From NCBI GenBank assembly GCA_024305405.1, contig JAKNDB010000079.1:1866501-1930500 (forward strand): a DNA stretch of 64,000 nucleotides, in the 5' to 3' direction. The position numbers were made by a program, and so were the translations under genes. This DNA comes from Dirofilaria immitis. Taxonomy: Eukaryota > Nematoda > Chromadorea > Rhabditida > Onchocercidae. Of the stretch, positions 39,005 through 50,769 are shown piece by piece; position 1 is the first letter of the stretch; each line of letters starts with the position of its first letter. Under the pieces are notes generated by a model. The model worked only from the letters and a program-made list of their open reading frames with translations, was not told the DNA's origin and made no database searches.

Positions 39005-42000
39005 CTAAAGGGATTGTAATACTTTAACAAAATCGCTCTGCATCCTCAATTTGGTAGGATCTTCAATTAGGGAATAATCTATGATTTTTGGATTCTATCT
39101 CATAACCTGCGATATATGTGATAAAAAAAAAATCTGACCCACTATTTTGCTTCAACGTCTGTGCATAACTTTTCTTTTCTTTTGCTTCCTTCTTCTCTTC
39201 TCTTTTACCGGCGGCTACGGAACTGAATGTTGGCTTGCCTCGCGATTTTGATTCTTTCACCTCCGCTACTGTAGATATTTCTTCAGAAAGGCAAGGAAAT
39301 GCACCCTGAAATACATGCTTATCATTTGCTTAACTTTTATTATTGTCAAATTTGAAAAAAAACATATTGTTTAGAAAAGATTTTTAGTTTTAATTAATTT
39401 TCTCTCACTGAAAAATCGAACTGATTAGCGAAAAATCAAATTATTAAAAAGAATCTGATTTTCTGAACGATCAAAATTTTTCTACTCAAAAATTCGCCTA
39501 GAAAAGAATTTTGCATGTTGCGAAGATATGATGATATGTGCTTACTCTATACGATCTATTAACGAACAGATTTAATGGTGTTCTAATAACTCAATAAATA
39601 TATTAACCTCTTCGAAACTATATTCTGCATTGATATTTTTACGAGAACTACTCCGTTTTAATTTGGAATCCTCATCGTTAGCTAATTTTGAACAACACTG
39701 TTGCTCCTCATTTTTCTTGCCTTCTTCTGGCGGTAGGCAAATTATCGGACGGCATATTACATTTTTATTATTCCCGGAAGAAAATTCAGGCAATGGTATA
39801 TCCTTTTGCTTACGCCGTTGCTGTCTTGCCTGCGCATTCCTAAAATCAATCAGTTAAAAATGAAGTGATGAAAATGGACGATAAAAATACAGAATCTTCC
39901 ATGATTAGGAACCTTATCCAAGACAGAAAATCTTTGAAGTCTGTTTCCAACAATTCATCAAAGTGATTACCACCTAATATGCAAAGCGTTACCGGCCGCT
40001 TGATTGATCACAGTCGTAGTGTTGCTGTGTGTTATCGTTGTGACTAGTTTTTTGTGATTCAACTGGTGTGCGACTCCGCATCGTACCTATAATAATAGAC
40101 ATCCCTGAATAGTTTTATATCAGCTGTTGCAATGACAAATAAATAAGCATATGTGGAAAACTAACCTGAACAAAAATTATTAAGACGATTCTGCCGACCT
40201 CGGGGACGAACAAAAGTAACAGAATCATTGTTTCTATCCCGATAACCATCACGATGAGCATCACCAAGGTTCTTGTTATTTCGTCGATTTCCTCCATGCT
40301 GATAATTACTGCTTGTACTAAAATTACGATGATCGCTAGTGCCGACACGCTGATTATATACGAAACCACCTCGTGCTCTTGAGTTAGAGCCTAAAAACTG
40401 CTAATGATAAATTAAAATTGTTTTTTTGACATCGGAATAAATGAATGGTTAACAGAAACGGGTAACAGAAGAAACCTCGAAAATTAGTATTTAGCCCAGC
40501 AGAGCCGCCACCTCGCAATCGATGGTGGTTGCCATTTCGATTAGCGCTTAAACCGACAGTAGAGGTGATATGAACAACCGTTGTACCAGGCTTAAAAGTT
40601 GCACATGGTACGTACCCGTAACTGGCGAGGATCTGGCCCAAATCGAAATTATCTGTAATAAAATATAAACAGTCAATTTTATTCTCGTATTCATAATAGA
40701 AATTTTAAAAAATAAATGGAATATCAACAAATACCGGATGAACATTGTGAAGAAGTAGGTACGACGGAAGCGGATGTAGCAGGATCGCCTGGAATTTCTG
40801 ACGGTACAGCAGATGGAGAACGATCCGAAATCAACGGTTCCGAATATGGCGCGCCGCCTGTTTTTATTCGTGCCTAAAACTAATGATGCATAATAAATAA
40901 ATTACAGCAATGACCTTAAAAATTAATTCTAAAAAATATTTAAAATCTAAGTCTATCAAACGGATGAATAGTTCATTTTATTTATGTTAGCCGATAATAT
41001 CAAACAATCGTATAGGTTTGAGTTAGAAGAAATAAATCATAATTATAATTTTTTAACCGTATATAAAAGGATCATCGAATAGTAAAGCTAAATATTAAAG
41101 TACACTTGTTATCTTCTGATGGATTTTTCTATTCCTGTCTGATGGATTATCTTAAATTCTAGAATTTCTAATCTATGTAAGTTAAGATGGCCTGATAGAT
41201 TTCGCTACAGTAGATCATTTACACTCAAACTGTAATATTCAATCAATTCATATGTTAATATTCTGATAGAGACTATTATATATAACACAGCCAAAGCGCA
41301 TGAATTCTTTTAGTATAGAAATATGCCAACGAAATAACAGGCTATGACGACAAACTTACACAGATTGGTTTGTTGTTGAAAGTTTTGCCGAGGTTTTGCA
41401 AATGCAAAAATGCGCGCTCTGTAGCTTCTTCTGATTCGAACATTACATACCAGCTATTATTGAGACCGTATTGTAAGCTCAGATATGGTGGTCCACCAGC
41501 GAACATTGATGCCACTTCCTAAATTCTTAAGACACAATCACTTTCAGTTAATTTGATAAAACCGAATTCCATTCGTGTACTTTTTAAAGATTTACAGAAT
41601 TAAGTATTGGATGAAGGAGAGATTATATCCAGTCTTCTATTTTATCACTTCAACATTATTCTATGTTTCCATAACTTAGAATGGAACAGCAAAAACAACA
41701 AGACAAATTTTCCAATGCTTATAAGATGTAAAATGAAAATATAGAATTTAAAAGACATAAATCAGAAAAGCAAAGATCGGAAGAATTGGAAGACCATTGA
41801 GTATGATTCATTGATACATAGTGGAAAGAAAAATGTCAGCCTAATTAATAACAGTTTACTTAACACATAACAAGAAGCAGATTATACAAAGAAAAGAAAA
41901 AGATAGCAAAACCTTTTCATCGGTGGATTCAGGTATTTCGCGCAAAATAATAGTGCACCGTTTTGAAACGGCTCGTACCCTCTGTCCTTTTTCATCGACT

Positions 42001-43046
42001 TGTACCTGAGGTGATTCTGCAAACAATGATATCTTAGTGAATATTTAATAAAAATTTGGAAGTACGTTAATATGTCTGAATGACCTCGCAAAACTACCGA
42101 TTAAGAGTGCACATGAATAAAAAGGAAAAGGATTGGTTTCTCGAGGAATTTTTTTAATATTAATTTTCATCCGCTATTCGCTACAAATTCTACAAAAATT
42201 CCGCTAGGAACTTCAGTTCATCATCACTAGAAAGGTATCACTACCAAAAGTTATGTGAGTTCATCTTATTTTATTCTCCTTAAAACAATATTACAAATAA
42301 AAACAGAAACTGATAGGAAAGAGCAAAGATAACGATATGAATGACTAGAAAGAAACCTCGCAACACTTTCACAACCAAATTGTAGTCATTGGTAAGTCGT
42401 TTAACCTTTGGGAAACTAGCAATGATTCGTATTGGTACGTATTGATCATTATCCATTTGACAACGCAGAAACTTATCAGTCATTAAATTTTCTCTGAAAA
42501 TGGATATCGAAGAGTAGAAATCTTTTACAATAACGATTTTGATTTAGTAATTTACTAATTTGGAATTTTTGATTTCTTTTTTTGAAGTAACTCATTAATC
42601 CGATAATTTCTCTTATAATGGAAAGCAATTTACCTTGAAAAATAATATTCCAGCTGAGCTTTGAGCTGCTGCTTGATTTGTTCGGGAGATTGGGACATGA
42701 CAGCGGTGGAAATTACTCGCTGTCCTGGTGGAGCTACTACTGCTAGTGATGATGAAAGTACTGATGGTGGTGGCGGCGGTGGCGGTGGTGGTGGTGGTGG
42801 TGGTGGTGGTGGTGGTGGTGGTGGTGGTGGTGGTGGTGGTGGTGGTGGTGGTGGCGGTGGTGGTGTAGGTAGTGTCACAGATATGCTCATCGGCATATGG
42901 ATGAGAGGTGGATCCGATGCGGCTAGAAGCTGATTCTCGCATTCCGCTGTAAACCACCATGGTAACATTGGTGTAGGAGGTGTGTCACACTCACCAGATG
43001 GCACCATCATGTCGTCCAACATCCGATCAATGCTACTAGAATTCAC
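39005..43046 (-). CDS. La-related protein of the LARP4/LARP5 family
   Basis: Cytoplasmic RNA-binding protein that in animals binds poly(A) and stabilises mRNAs. Exons (minus): 43046-42634, 42493-42357, 42016-41913, 41518-41360, 40873-40735, 40652-40476, 40390-40166, 40086-39993, 39839-39608, 39305 to about 39130, and a last exon ending at stop 39007-39005. The La motif reads QLKAQLEYYFSRENLMTDKF, then DNDQYVPIRIIASFPKVKRL and VQVDEKGQRVR. The RRM follows with CTIILREIPESTDEK and NNSWYVMFESEEATERAFLH, as in LARP4. An RG/RN-rich region and the FPPLP-like and SYAQTLKQ motifs near the C-terminus also match LARP4. The last exon ends EDPTKLRMQSDFVKVLQSL. A run of 33 prolines precedes the La motif. 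The first exon opens in phase 0 without a certain ATG, so an upstream exon is expected; a candidate lies at 47321-47226. The C. elegans relative is larp-5. Confidence 0.9.
42765..42863 (-). repeat. 33 consecutive proline codons (CCA/CCG) in the LARP protein
   Basis: Minus-strand frame ...SVTLPT, then 33 proline codons, then SVLSSS. Most are CCA with a few CCG at the ends. The long pure CCA core is a trinucleotide microsatellite and so likely varies in length. The other two minus frames read poly-Thr and poly-His, and the plus strand reads poly-Gly. Long proline runs stall ribosomes and usually need eIF5A. Confidence 0.93.
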
Positions 43047-44737
43047 CTAAAATCATAATCAATTACGTTAGATCCACTTGATGAATAGAAATACTTCAAT
43101 AAAACTGACTAAAAATATTTTAATCATTAATACTTTATTTTTTAGCAATACCACCTGAAAGATAAACTCTTGCAAGTAGAACTATCCTAATTTTTCAATT
43201 TTGACCTTTTCATGAAATAAAATGAGAGGCTGTCCTACCTGTTAATTATTTACACTTTGAAAGTGAAGAGTGAATTTCTACTGTTAACTGCACACTTCTT
43301 TCACAACAGTTCAAAAAATATGCAAAATACTATATACAGTTATACTTTCTTAATATCTCTTCAACAGAGATTTGGAAAAAAAAACTTTTTGATTTTAAAA
43401 TATCATATTAGAAACCACTTGTAGTCAACATTCTAGAGATTATAATGTAGTATAATAAGACATCTCCAAGCACTCCATCACATTAAAAATTAGTACATAA
43501 CTATGCTGCTTATCCTAGCAACCACGATAATTATGCAACTTTTACCATAGTTGTCAACATGATCCAACCTTCTGAAATCTGTCAAATTCAAAATAAACAT
43601 AAACCGATATGCTATTTTTAACTCCGAAAAAAATTCGATCTATCAGGAAGTAGACTATTTCTACACAAATTTTGAATAATAAAAATGATCAAAATCAAAT
43701 TCAAATCTTAAACAAATATTTTAATCTATTCATTACATTATTACATTTGCAAGAAGAAATGCATAAGGAGAAAGCAAGAACAAAAGAAAAAATTATTGAG
43801 AAAACTCAAAAAATGAGTTGATAGTGTAAAAATAAGACAGTCATACTAAGATTTTATTTTTTTTAGAATTTTCTCTTCCCAATGAACTTTAGGTAATTCT
43901 ATAGTTCTATGTAATGTAATATCAATAATGTATCTGATTCAATTAAAATTAATTAAGAGCTAAGAATGTTAAATGCAACTACAAGTTGGTACTTTTAATT
44001 CACTAATTTCTTACCTTATATTCATTTCTTGCATTACTTATATTTGTTTTAATAGTTCCTTTGCATTTTATTATTCCTTCCTTTCTTAGCCCTAACATAA
44101 AAAGAAAAGACTGAAAAAAATTTCACAACAAATCTTTTTTCACTTTTTTTCTTCCTTTGTTTCATTTTGTGGCCAACAGTAACTTAAAAAATACAGATGA
44201 ATGTAGTGTCATTGATACGACTTCTTATTCTTTTTCAGAACAACTCCACTCCATAATATTTTCAGATTCTATAGATGAACTAGAAATATGGGCAACATAA
44301 TAGTAAAGCTCACCTAAATCTATTTAACAAACTCATGCATCTTTGAATATGCATATATGAAGAAAATACAACAAAGATATAACGGAAGATCAAACCCGTT
44401 GGATGATATAGCAACGGGGTGATGTTTCCGTGCACATGAAAAATGCGCCTGGTTCTCCTTGTTCATTGATGACAGCCATCTTTCAGGCCATAGTTGACAT
44501 TATGTTGACTAATTACTGGAATTGTCGAGATAATGGTAAAGTTGCTGTTGATGTCGTTGTTGTTCACTGAGCAATAATTGAATAATTTTAGCGTGTAACG
44601 GGAAAAAAGCTGTGATAGAGGCAGCAAACGATTCTGATAATGATGATACTGTCAATAATACCGATGATAATGAGCAATGGAACAACAACTGTACCATCCT
44701 GCAAAATATATATTGCCACTGATCACTATCACAATGA

Positions 44738-44745
44738 TGACGTCA
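44738..44745. promoter_or_regulatory. Perfect CRE/ATF palindrome TGACGTCA
   Basis: The full 8-bp cAMP-response-element palindrome occurs once in this gene-poor region. It may belong to the LARP regulatory region if that gene starts near 47.3 kb. Single short match only. Confidence 0.25.
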
Positions 44746-46028
44746 TATTAGGATAACGCATTATAATTAAGTTAACGTGAACTATATCCCAACTTGGTAA
44801 CCAACAGCAGTATACTTCAATCAAACTCATTTTGTGCATTATGTTCAATTTCCCAATAATGATCTATCATTCAAATGAAATGTTGCAGTATGCAAATTAT
44901 TACACTATTTATCATTGAAATGATAATTTTATGAATAAGGGATAAGATGTAAATGCATATATATGCATGCATGCATGCATATGAATATAGATCAGCAGAA
45001 AATTGAGAAAATTAGTATTTCATACTTCTTCAAATATAAACAGAGTAATAGTAAAAGAAAGGCAGAAAAAAAAGAAATAAAAAGGAGTTTTGCTAACTTC
45101 TGGAAACATTAATGTCTTGTTGAGAACAGATTTTCCTTCTACAATTGAGATAGATCACAGATCAATTTTCTTTTTATTCGTTAAATGATATGCCGACGTA
45201 TACAATTCTCTGCCGATATAATTAAGCTATATGGCGAACTCTTCTGTGTACTTAAGACTATCATCTATTATGATTAATATTCAACGATCAACGGTTCATT
45301 TAATGTTTCGTTCTTTAGCTAATTACCTTGCTAAATATTACAGAATTTAAGAATTACTACAAAGTTCAAGCTGAGTAAAGGACAATTGAATAAAGGACAG
45401 TCAAACATATTGCAAAAATTTAGAGAGAGTGAAAGAACTGCACTATCGCATGATAAAATGACAGGATATGTCGGGAATTCACCGAAAAGTGCAGGTATCA
45501 TAAACATGCAATACAAATGTCGAAAGTACGAGGATGATGAGCAAACCAGCTGACAAACATATCCCTGATCGTATCATCATCAATTATGTCCATTTCACAA
45601 ATTCAGTACCCCCTTCCCCCCCTCTTTGAGCAATTGCCGATGATATATATATATACATTCAAAATAACTACATAGAAAACAATGCGCAGAAAAGAAATGC
45701 CATATATCTATTACATGCAATCATATAATATTCGCTGATAAATGCAACGGATACGCTGCAATATCATCCACCCACACATATCACGTTTACCCACATATAT
45801 ATCCACGCTTACGCTTACGATAACATATCCATATGCAAACGCATGCACATACCCCTACACATACGTATATATATACGTATACGCATGCACAACATCGCAT
45901 GCACTTGTTGTATATGCGCGAACTTTACATATGAAGCACTAATCCATCATTTAAAAAAAAAAACAATATATATTATGCATACATATATAAATATGCGCAA
46001 AGGAAAAAATATAATAATGGGATTTATC

Positions 46029-46041
46029 CGACCTTTGACCT
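46029..46041 (-). promoter_or_regulatory. Near-perfect DR1 nuclear receptor element
   Basis: The minus strand reads AGGTCAAAGGTCG, 12 of 13 bases of the DR1 consensus bound by HNF4/RXR-type receptors, a family that is expanded in nematodes. Function is inferred from sequence alone. Confidence 0.3.
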
Positions 46042-47225
46042 TTAGATTAAAATGTTATTAAATTGTAGAGATATAGTATATGATATATATCAGGGGATTG
46101 TTCATATGATACGACAAAAGTGTGATGATGATACATGAGGTGTGTTTGTCCGTGAAACTCTATACATATATATATAAATATATATCATATCGCCGCCTTT
46201 GTTAAGAGAAGAGAGAGGATGAGAGAGTGACCCATTAGTGGGAGATAATGATGATATGGAGGGAAAAGAGCTTTGACAATCACATATATTTATGATAATC
46301 AGATTGGCATGACAATAACAGGCAATTTATCCGAACTACCAATAAATAGCTTATATGATGAATGGACATCGCCTGCGACAATGACGACGACAGAATTAAA
46401 TTGGAATCTCTCCTCATATGAGCGATGTCGCAAATGATGCCGGGCAAAAGGATAGCAGGGATGCTTGCTGTCGCATATCGAGATATCTCGTCCTCTCCAT
46501 ACATTCATTCTCCTTCAACTAATGCGAATATTATTATTATTATTATGAACTGACTGGATGAATAATGATGCCGAATGGAATAAGGAAGGCGACGTTATCA
46601 TTGGAGCGGTCGATTGCGCTGATATAGCAATGATAGAATACTTTGTTAGAAATGACCGAAGTATTTCCTATCTCATTGTATTATTAGCGATTCGGAGAAA
46701 AGAAAAGAGCGGAAAAGATAAAAGAGGCAGCGAATTCATTAGCGAAGAGAAAGAAAAGGCTTTGGCAAAAATAAACGAATGTTAGTTGTTGATGATCATC
46801 AATCTCGAGAAGGCATGAAATGAATGTTGCAGAAAATGTCTTTTAGAGGACAAATTATACAATATTAGCTTTAATAGATAGATGCCTTATATTTATTCTT
46901 TCAAAAAAAAAAACTATGCCTTTTTTGCATATTATTCTATCGATTAAATGTAATTTTCTAAAGTTTATATTTGCAAAATAAGAAAATAAGCTTAAAAATA
47001 TGCATGCCTTATAAAATAATAATAATGCCATATACGTCATATTTATTAGTAAAATGAAAGAGGAGAATATAATTCTGATCTCGAAATAGGTCAATCGAGA
47101 ATTGCAAGCATTACGTCATTATAAAAAGAGACATGTTGTTAATGCGTTAGTTAGTTGATATGGAAAGTAAGATAGCCTCTATAAAGTCAATCAGCCTGCT
47201 GCTGCTTCCTTCGTCCCCATGAAAC

Positions 47226-47321
47226 CTTACTGAAAGCCTTATTCATTTGGAGCAGGCTTTCAATAAGGACTTGTACTGCCTCTCCATTCTCTGAGGTTTC
47301 TTGCACACCTGTAGCCAACAT
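47226..47321 (-). CDS. Candidate first coding exon of the LARP4-like gene
   Basis: The minus strand has an ATG at 47321 after an in-frame TAA, followed by MLATGVQETSENGEAVQVLI, then ESLLQMNKAFSK, and a GT at 47225-47224. If unspliced, the frame runs on to a TGA at 47189-47187 (44 residues). Composition is protein-like in a region that otherwise looks non-coding. The exon would end in phase 0, matching the phase-0 opening of the LARP exon at 43046, across a 4.2-kb intron. It could instead be an independent short ORF. Confidence 0.35.
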
Positions 47322-47660
47322 ATGGAAGTTTTAAAGTTTTGTCGGCATAAAAACAACATCTATATGTATCACACACATACATATATTAGACACATACATA
47401 TACATGAATGGATACATACATGCATCATCATGCACACATTCATCACATGCACACATGCACACATGCACATAGTTGGGATAGATGCAAATGAGTATGATGA
47501 AATAAATACGCATGCCTAAAAAAAAAAAAGTTTTACGCAATTTTTTGCGAAATTATAGGCTACGATTAGCCTATTTTAAAATACGTCATTTTTTTTCTGT
47601 ATCCATTCTATTCTTCACTTAATTTCTATCAATTTTGTTATGCCATAAAAGTGATAATAT

Positions 47661-47689
47661 GAAAGAGAGAGAGAGAGAGCAGAGAGAGC

Positions 47690-47718
<29 letters not shown>
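47661..47718 (+). repeat. (GA)n microsatellite with CA interruptions
   Basis: An almost pure GA dinucleotide run interrupted by two CAGAGA units. Confidence 0.95.
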
Positions 47719-47723
<5 letters not shown>

Positions 47724-50354
47724 CAAGTTAATTATACAGCACATTTGATAAATGAATTTTCGCATCGTATTAAAATGCATTTACGTCATTGCATTCATTT
47801 ATGTTACGCTTTCATAACATTTGCTTATGTATGTTTCAACCATTTTTTTTTGTTTTTGTTTTTTCATATGAAAATATTCGAAATGATGAATGGAAAAGTT
47901 AATAATTTCAAATTATTTTTATATAGAATATTCTATTATCATTTTATCATTTTATCATTAATTCATTTCATAGAATAATTGGCATGATATTATTATTGGA
48001 TGTAGTAGTATTTTTATATATTATCAAATGAATTGATAAATTCTAATTAAATCATTTATTAAATACAACTTTAATCAATTCAAATAAAAAGAATTCATTA
48101 CATTGTAATGATAGCAAAAAATTTTATTACAAAAAAAATCTAAGCAAATAATCTAATCCATTGATTGATTCTTATCAGAAAAGATAAGAATATAATGCAT
48201 TGCTGTTGATGAATATCATCATTCTGAAATACGATTTTCCAAAAAATAAAAAAAAATAAAAAATGAAGAGCGATTAATAATGGAATTAATAAAACAGATA
48301 TCCAAACAATTTGATCAATCATCTAATCAATTTCTATTTCTGGTATCCTTAATTGAGAAATGGCAAGAATAAATGTGTTATTAATCAAAAGCTAACAAAA
48401 AAATGACTAGTAAATCGTTTCAAGTGATGAGAAGGTGAAAAGTAATTTCAGAAACTTTAGCGAATCAGAATTGAACCTTCCGAATTACTGGTTCAGAAGA
48501 AGCAAGAAGAAATCATCACCTTATTGCAGAATTTTAGTAAAGTGAATCACCTAGAACTCTCAGATGGTTTTAATTAAGTATATGGATTAAAGTAATAGTA
48601 ATTAATTTTGCTATGTTATATTTTCCGTCCAATAAAGAGGTATATAAATTGTCTAAAATGTTCAATATTTATATCATCTACTGATGAATATTCATAGCAT
48701 CTACTGATAATGATAATGGTGATGAATCACACTTCGGCAACATCAATCATCTAAAGATGGCGATATTGTTGCTAACCATTTAGTCATCCATTTTAAACTA
48801 ATTAACTAACTAATTCATTACACAGTCAATGAGAATACTTAAATGAGCATCTTTTTTCTTTTTTTTATCAGTAAAATTTCCCGAACAAATGCTATATCAT
48901 TTTGACAATCACAAGATTTAAACAAGTAAAAATTTACTTTGCGACGAGCAATCCTAAGATAACAAAATAAATTAACTTAATTAATTAAATTCTTTTTTTT
49001 TAAAAAGGAAGATATGAAAATAGTGAAATCTTGATAAATCAATACCAATCGAATAGATTTGAAGTTTAAGAATTAATTTTCACAATATTTAAAATAAAAG
49101 AATAATTATTTAATAATGAAGTTTTTTTTTTGAAATGGAATTGAATTAATAGTAAACGTATAACATCTTTTGTAAACAAAACAATTTGGAAATTATACTT
49201 TTTCAAAATTACAATAATTAATGTTTATCCTTTGAAAAATTGATCTTTGCTTTTTTTTTTGAAAGATTTTTTTCTACTATACAATTGACAATAAATATAA
49301 ATATTGATTATTTAATTTGCTCTTATCATTTGATTTATAATAATTAATAGTATTATTATGAGAAGTTAATAAATATTTTCAAATGATTCGTCGAAGATAG
49401 TATTGAAGAACCCTAATCAAATGATCAACGATAATTTTTCGTCGGAGGTAATTTTTAAACACATAATCATCTAAGAATCATTCAAAAAATATATATATAA
49501 TTATGAAGTGGAAAAATATGACAGAAGACATTTACTTTATATCCTGATATAGGGTTAATTCTTGTATCATGGAATAGGCTTAATTCTTGTATCCTAGAAT
49601 GAGCTTGATTGTAGAATTTTATTTTATTTAATCGATCAACTATTCGACGCTTAAGTTAGCATTTAATTCATGCTGAATAGGAAAATGAAAAACGATCAGA
49701 TAATTTGATTTTGAGCTAAAATTGCATCATTTGAAAGATATATATTGTTTTGAATCAGCAGCTGTTTAAGTAAATGATAAAATCAAACAAAATAATTCGA
49801 AAACAAATATAATTAATTAAATCTTGGCCAATTTAAGTAAAACACAATCTGCTGATCGGCCAATTCTGAGCCATTTCAAGCAGATTGCAAACTGCTGCAT
49901 CATTGATGCACGAGAATGATATTGAAAAGACATAAATTCATTGACAGAAGGATTCATCCCTCATCATTTGCAGTTTCCGTTCCATATCCGCTAGAAATTG
50001 CAATCTAGCTTTTCTTAATTAGCAGATATTGCTTTACCAATTCAGTAGTTAATTTATGGCCTAACTCAATTTATGGCCTACAGCCTAACTTTACTCATTT
50101 CCTCTTCCTTACTTTGCTCAATCTTCCTATCAATGATAGAAAGTTAATTGGGAATTTAAAAAATATAAATGTCAATCAATTAGTATTAACGCTTCTCGAT
50201 GATAAACAAGCCTTTGCTTCTCAGGCCCGTTTTTCCTATCTTCAAACTACATTGTCTGTTATTAAATATACAGCACATATATATATTCTCGAATACGAAC
50301 ACTTGCAGTCACATGCATATTCACATGAACATACACTCACATACACACGCACAT

Positions 50355-50389
<35 letters not shown>
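50355..50389 (+). repeat. (CA)n microsatellite
   Basis: An uninterrupted ACAC run of about 35 bases about 0.4 kb upstream of the CUB gene start. The ORF across it (TH repeats) is a repeat artefact. Confidence 0.95.
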
Positions 50390-50390
<1 letters not shown>

Positions 50391-50769
50391 CTTCAAAGAC
50401 AAAGTGGACCAGTTGCATTCCAGTTTGGGATCATTAGCAAATGGGCCTACTTTTGATTATTGCCATTTTTTTATCGCCCATTGTCTTTTGCTTATTGACT
50501 GAGAAGGATACTGAGAGATATTTTGAAGATAGAGGAAGGGCAAATTTGGTCATAAGGTCAATGCTAAGTTCACGATAATTATTTCAGAGATTCTTAAGAA
50601 TAGAATTTTTCATGACAGAAGCAGCATTAGTAAATAAAGTAAGAATCTGAAATGTCCCCTTTCCATAGAATTCTAAAAATCTAACAAACATTGGCTTTTC
50701 CTGTCTTCTGAGTTAAATGTATAAACTGAACATCTCTTCATTTCTCTTCAATTTCATCTTCCTTGCAGA

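Larger units (their letters stand above)
43047..50769. other. Gene-poor, microsatellite-rich region
   Basis: About 7.7 kb between the first secure LARP exon and the CUB gene. It contains (GCAT)n near 44952-44983, alternating purine-pyrimidine DNA at 45775-45900 with an 18-bp palindrome (45862-45879), and CACA/CATA repeats at 47378-47470. It also has (GA)n at 47661-47718, a short tandem unit at 49552-49610 and (CA)n at 50355-50389. Apart from the candidate LARP first exon I see no coding sequence. Confidence 0.6.

Noticed and set aside
42661..42933. Plus-strand ORF with a long glycine run
   Set aside because: It is the antisense shadow of the LARP proline tract; the minus frame continues into a clear La motif.
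42613..42960. Minus-strand poly-threonine frame
   Set aside because: Shifted reading of the same CCA repeat, without homology on either side.
45742..46061. ORFs rich in Y, T, H and I near 45.8 kb
   Set aside because: Products of CATA/ACAT simple repeats.
46558..46785. Plus-strand ORF MNNDAEWNKEGDVIIG...
   Set aside because: Composition is acceptable, but there are no splice partners, no recognisable domain and no upstream acceptor; too weak to list as a gene.
50114..50456. Two overlapping ORFs upstream of the CUB gene
   Set aside because: Open only because they cross the CA microsatellite (TH and HT repeats); no start or splice context.
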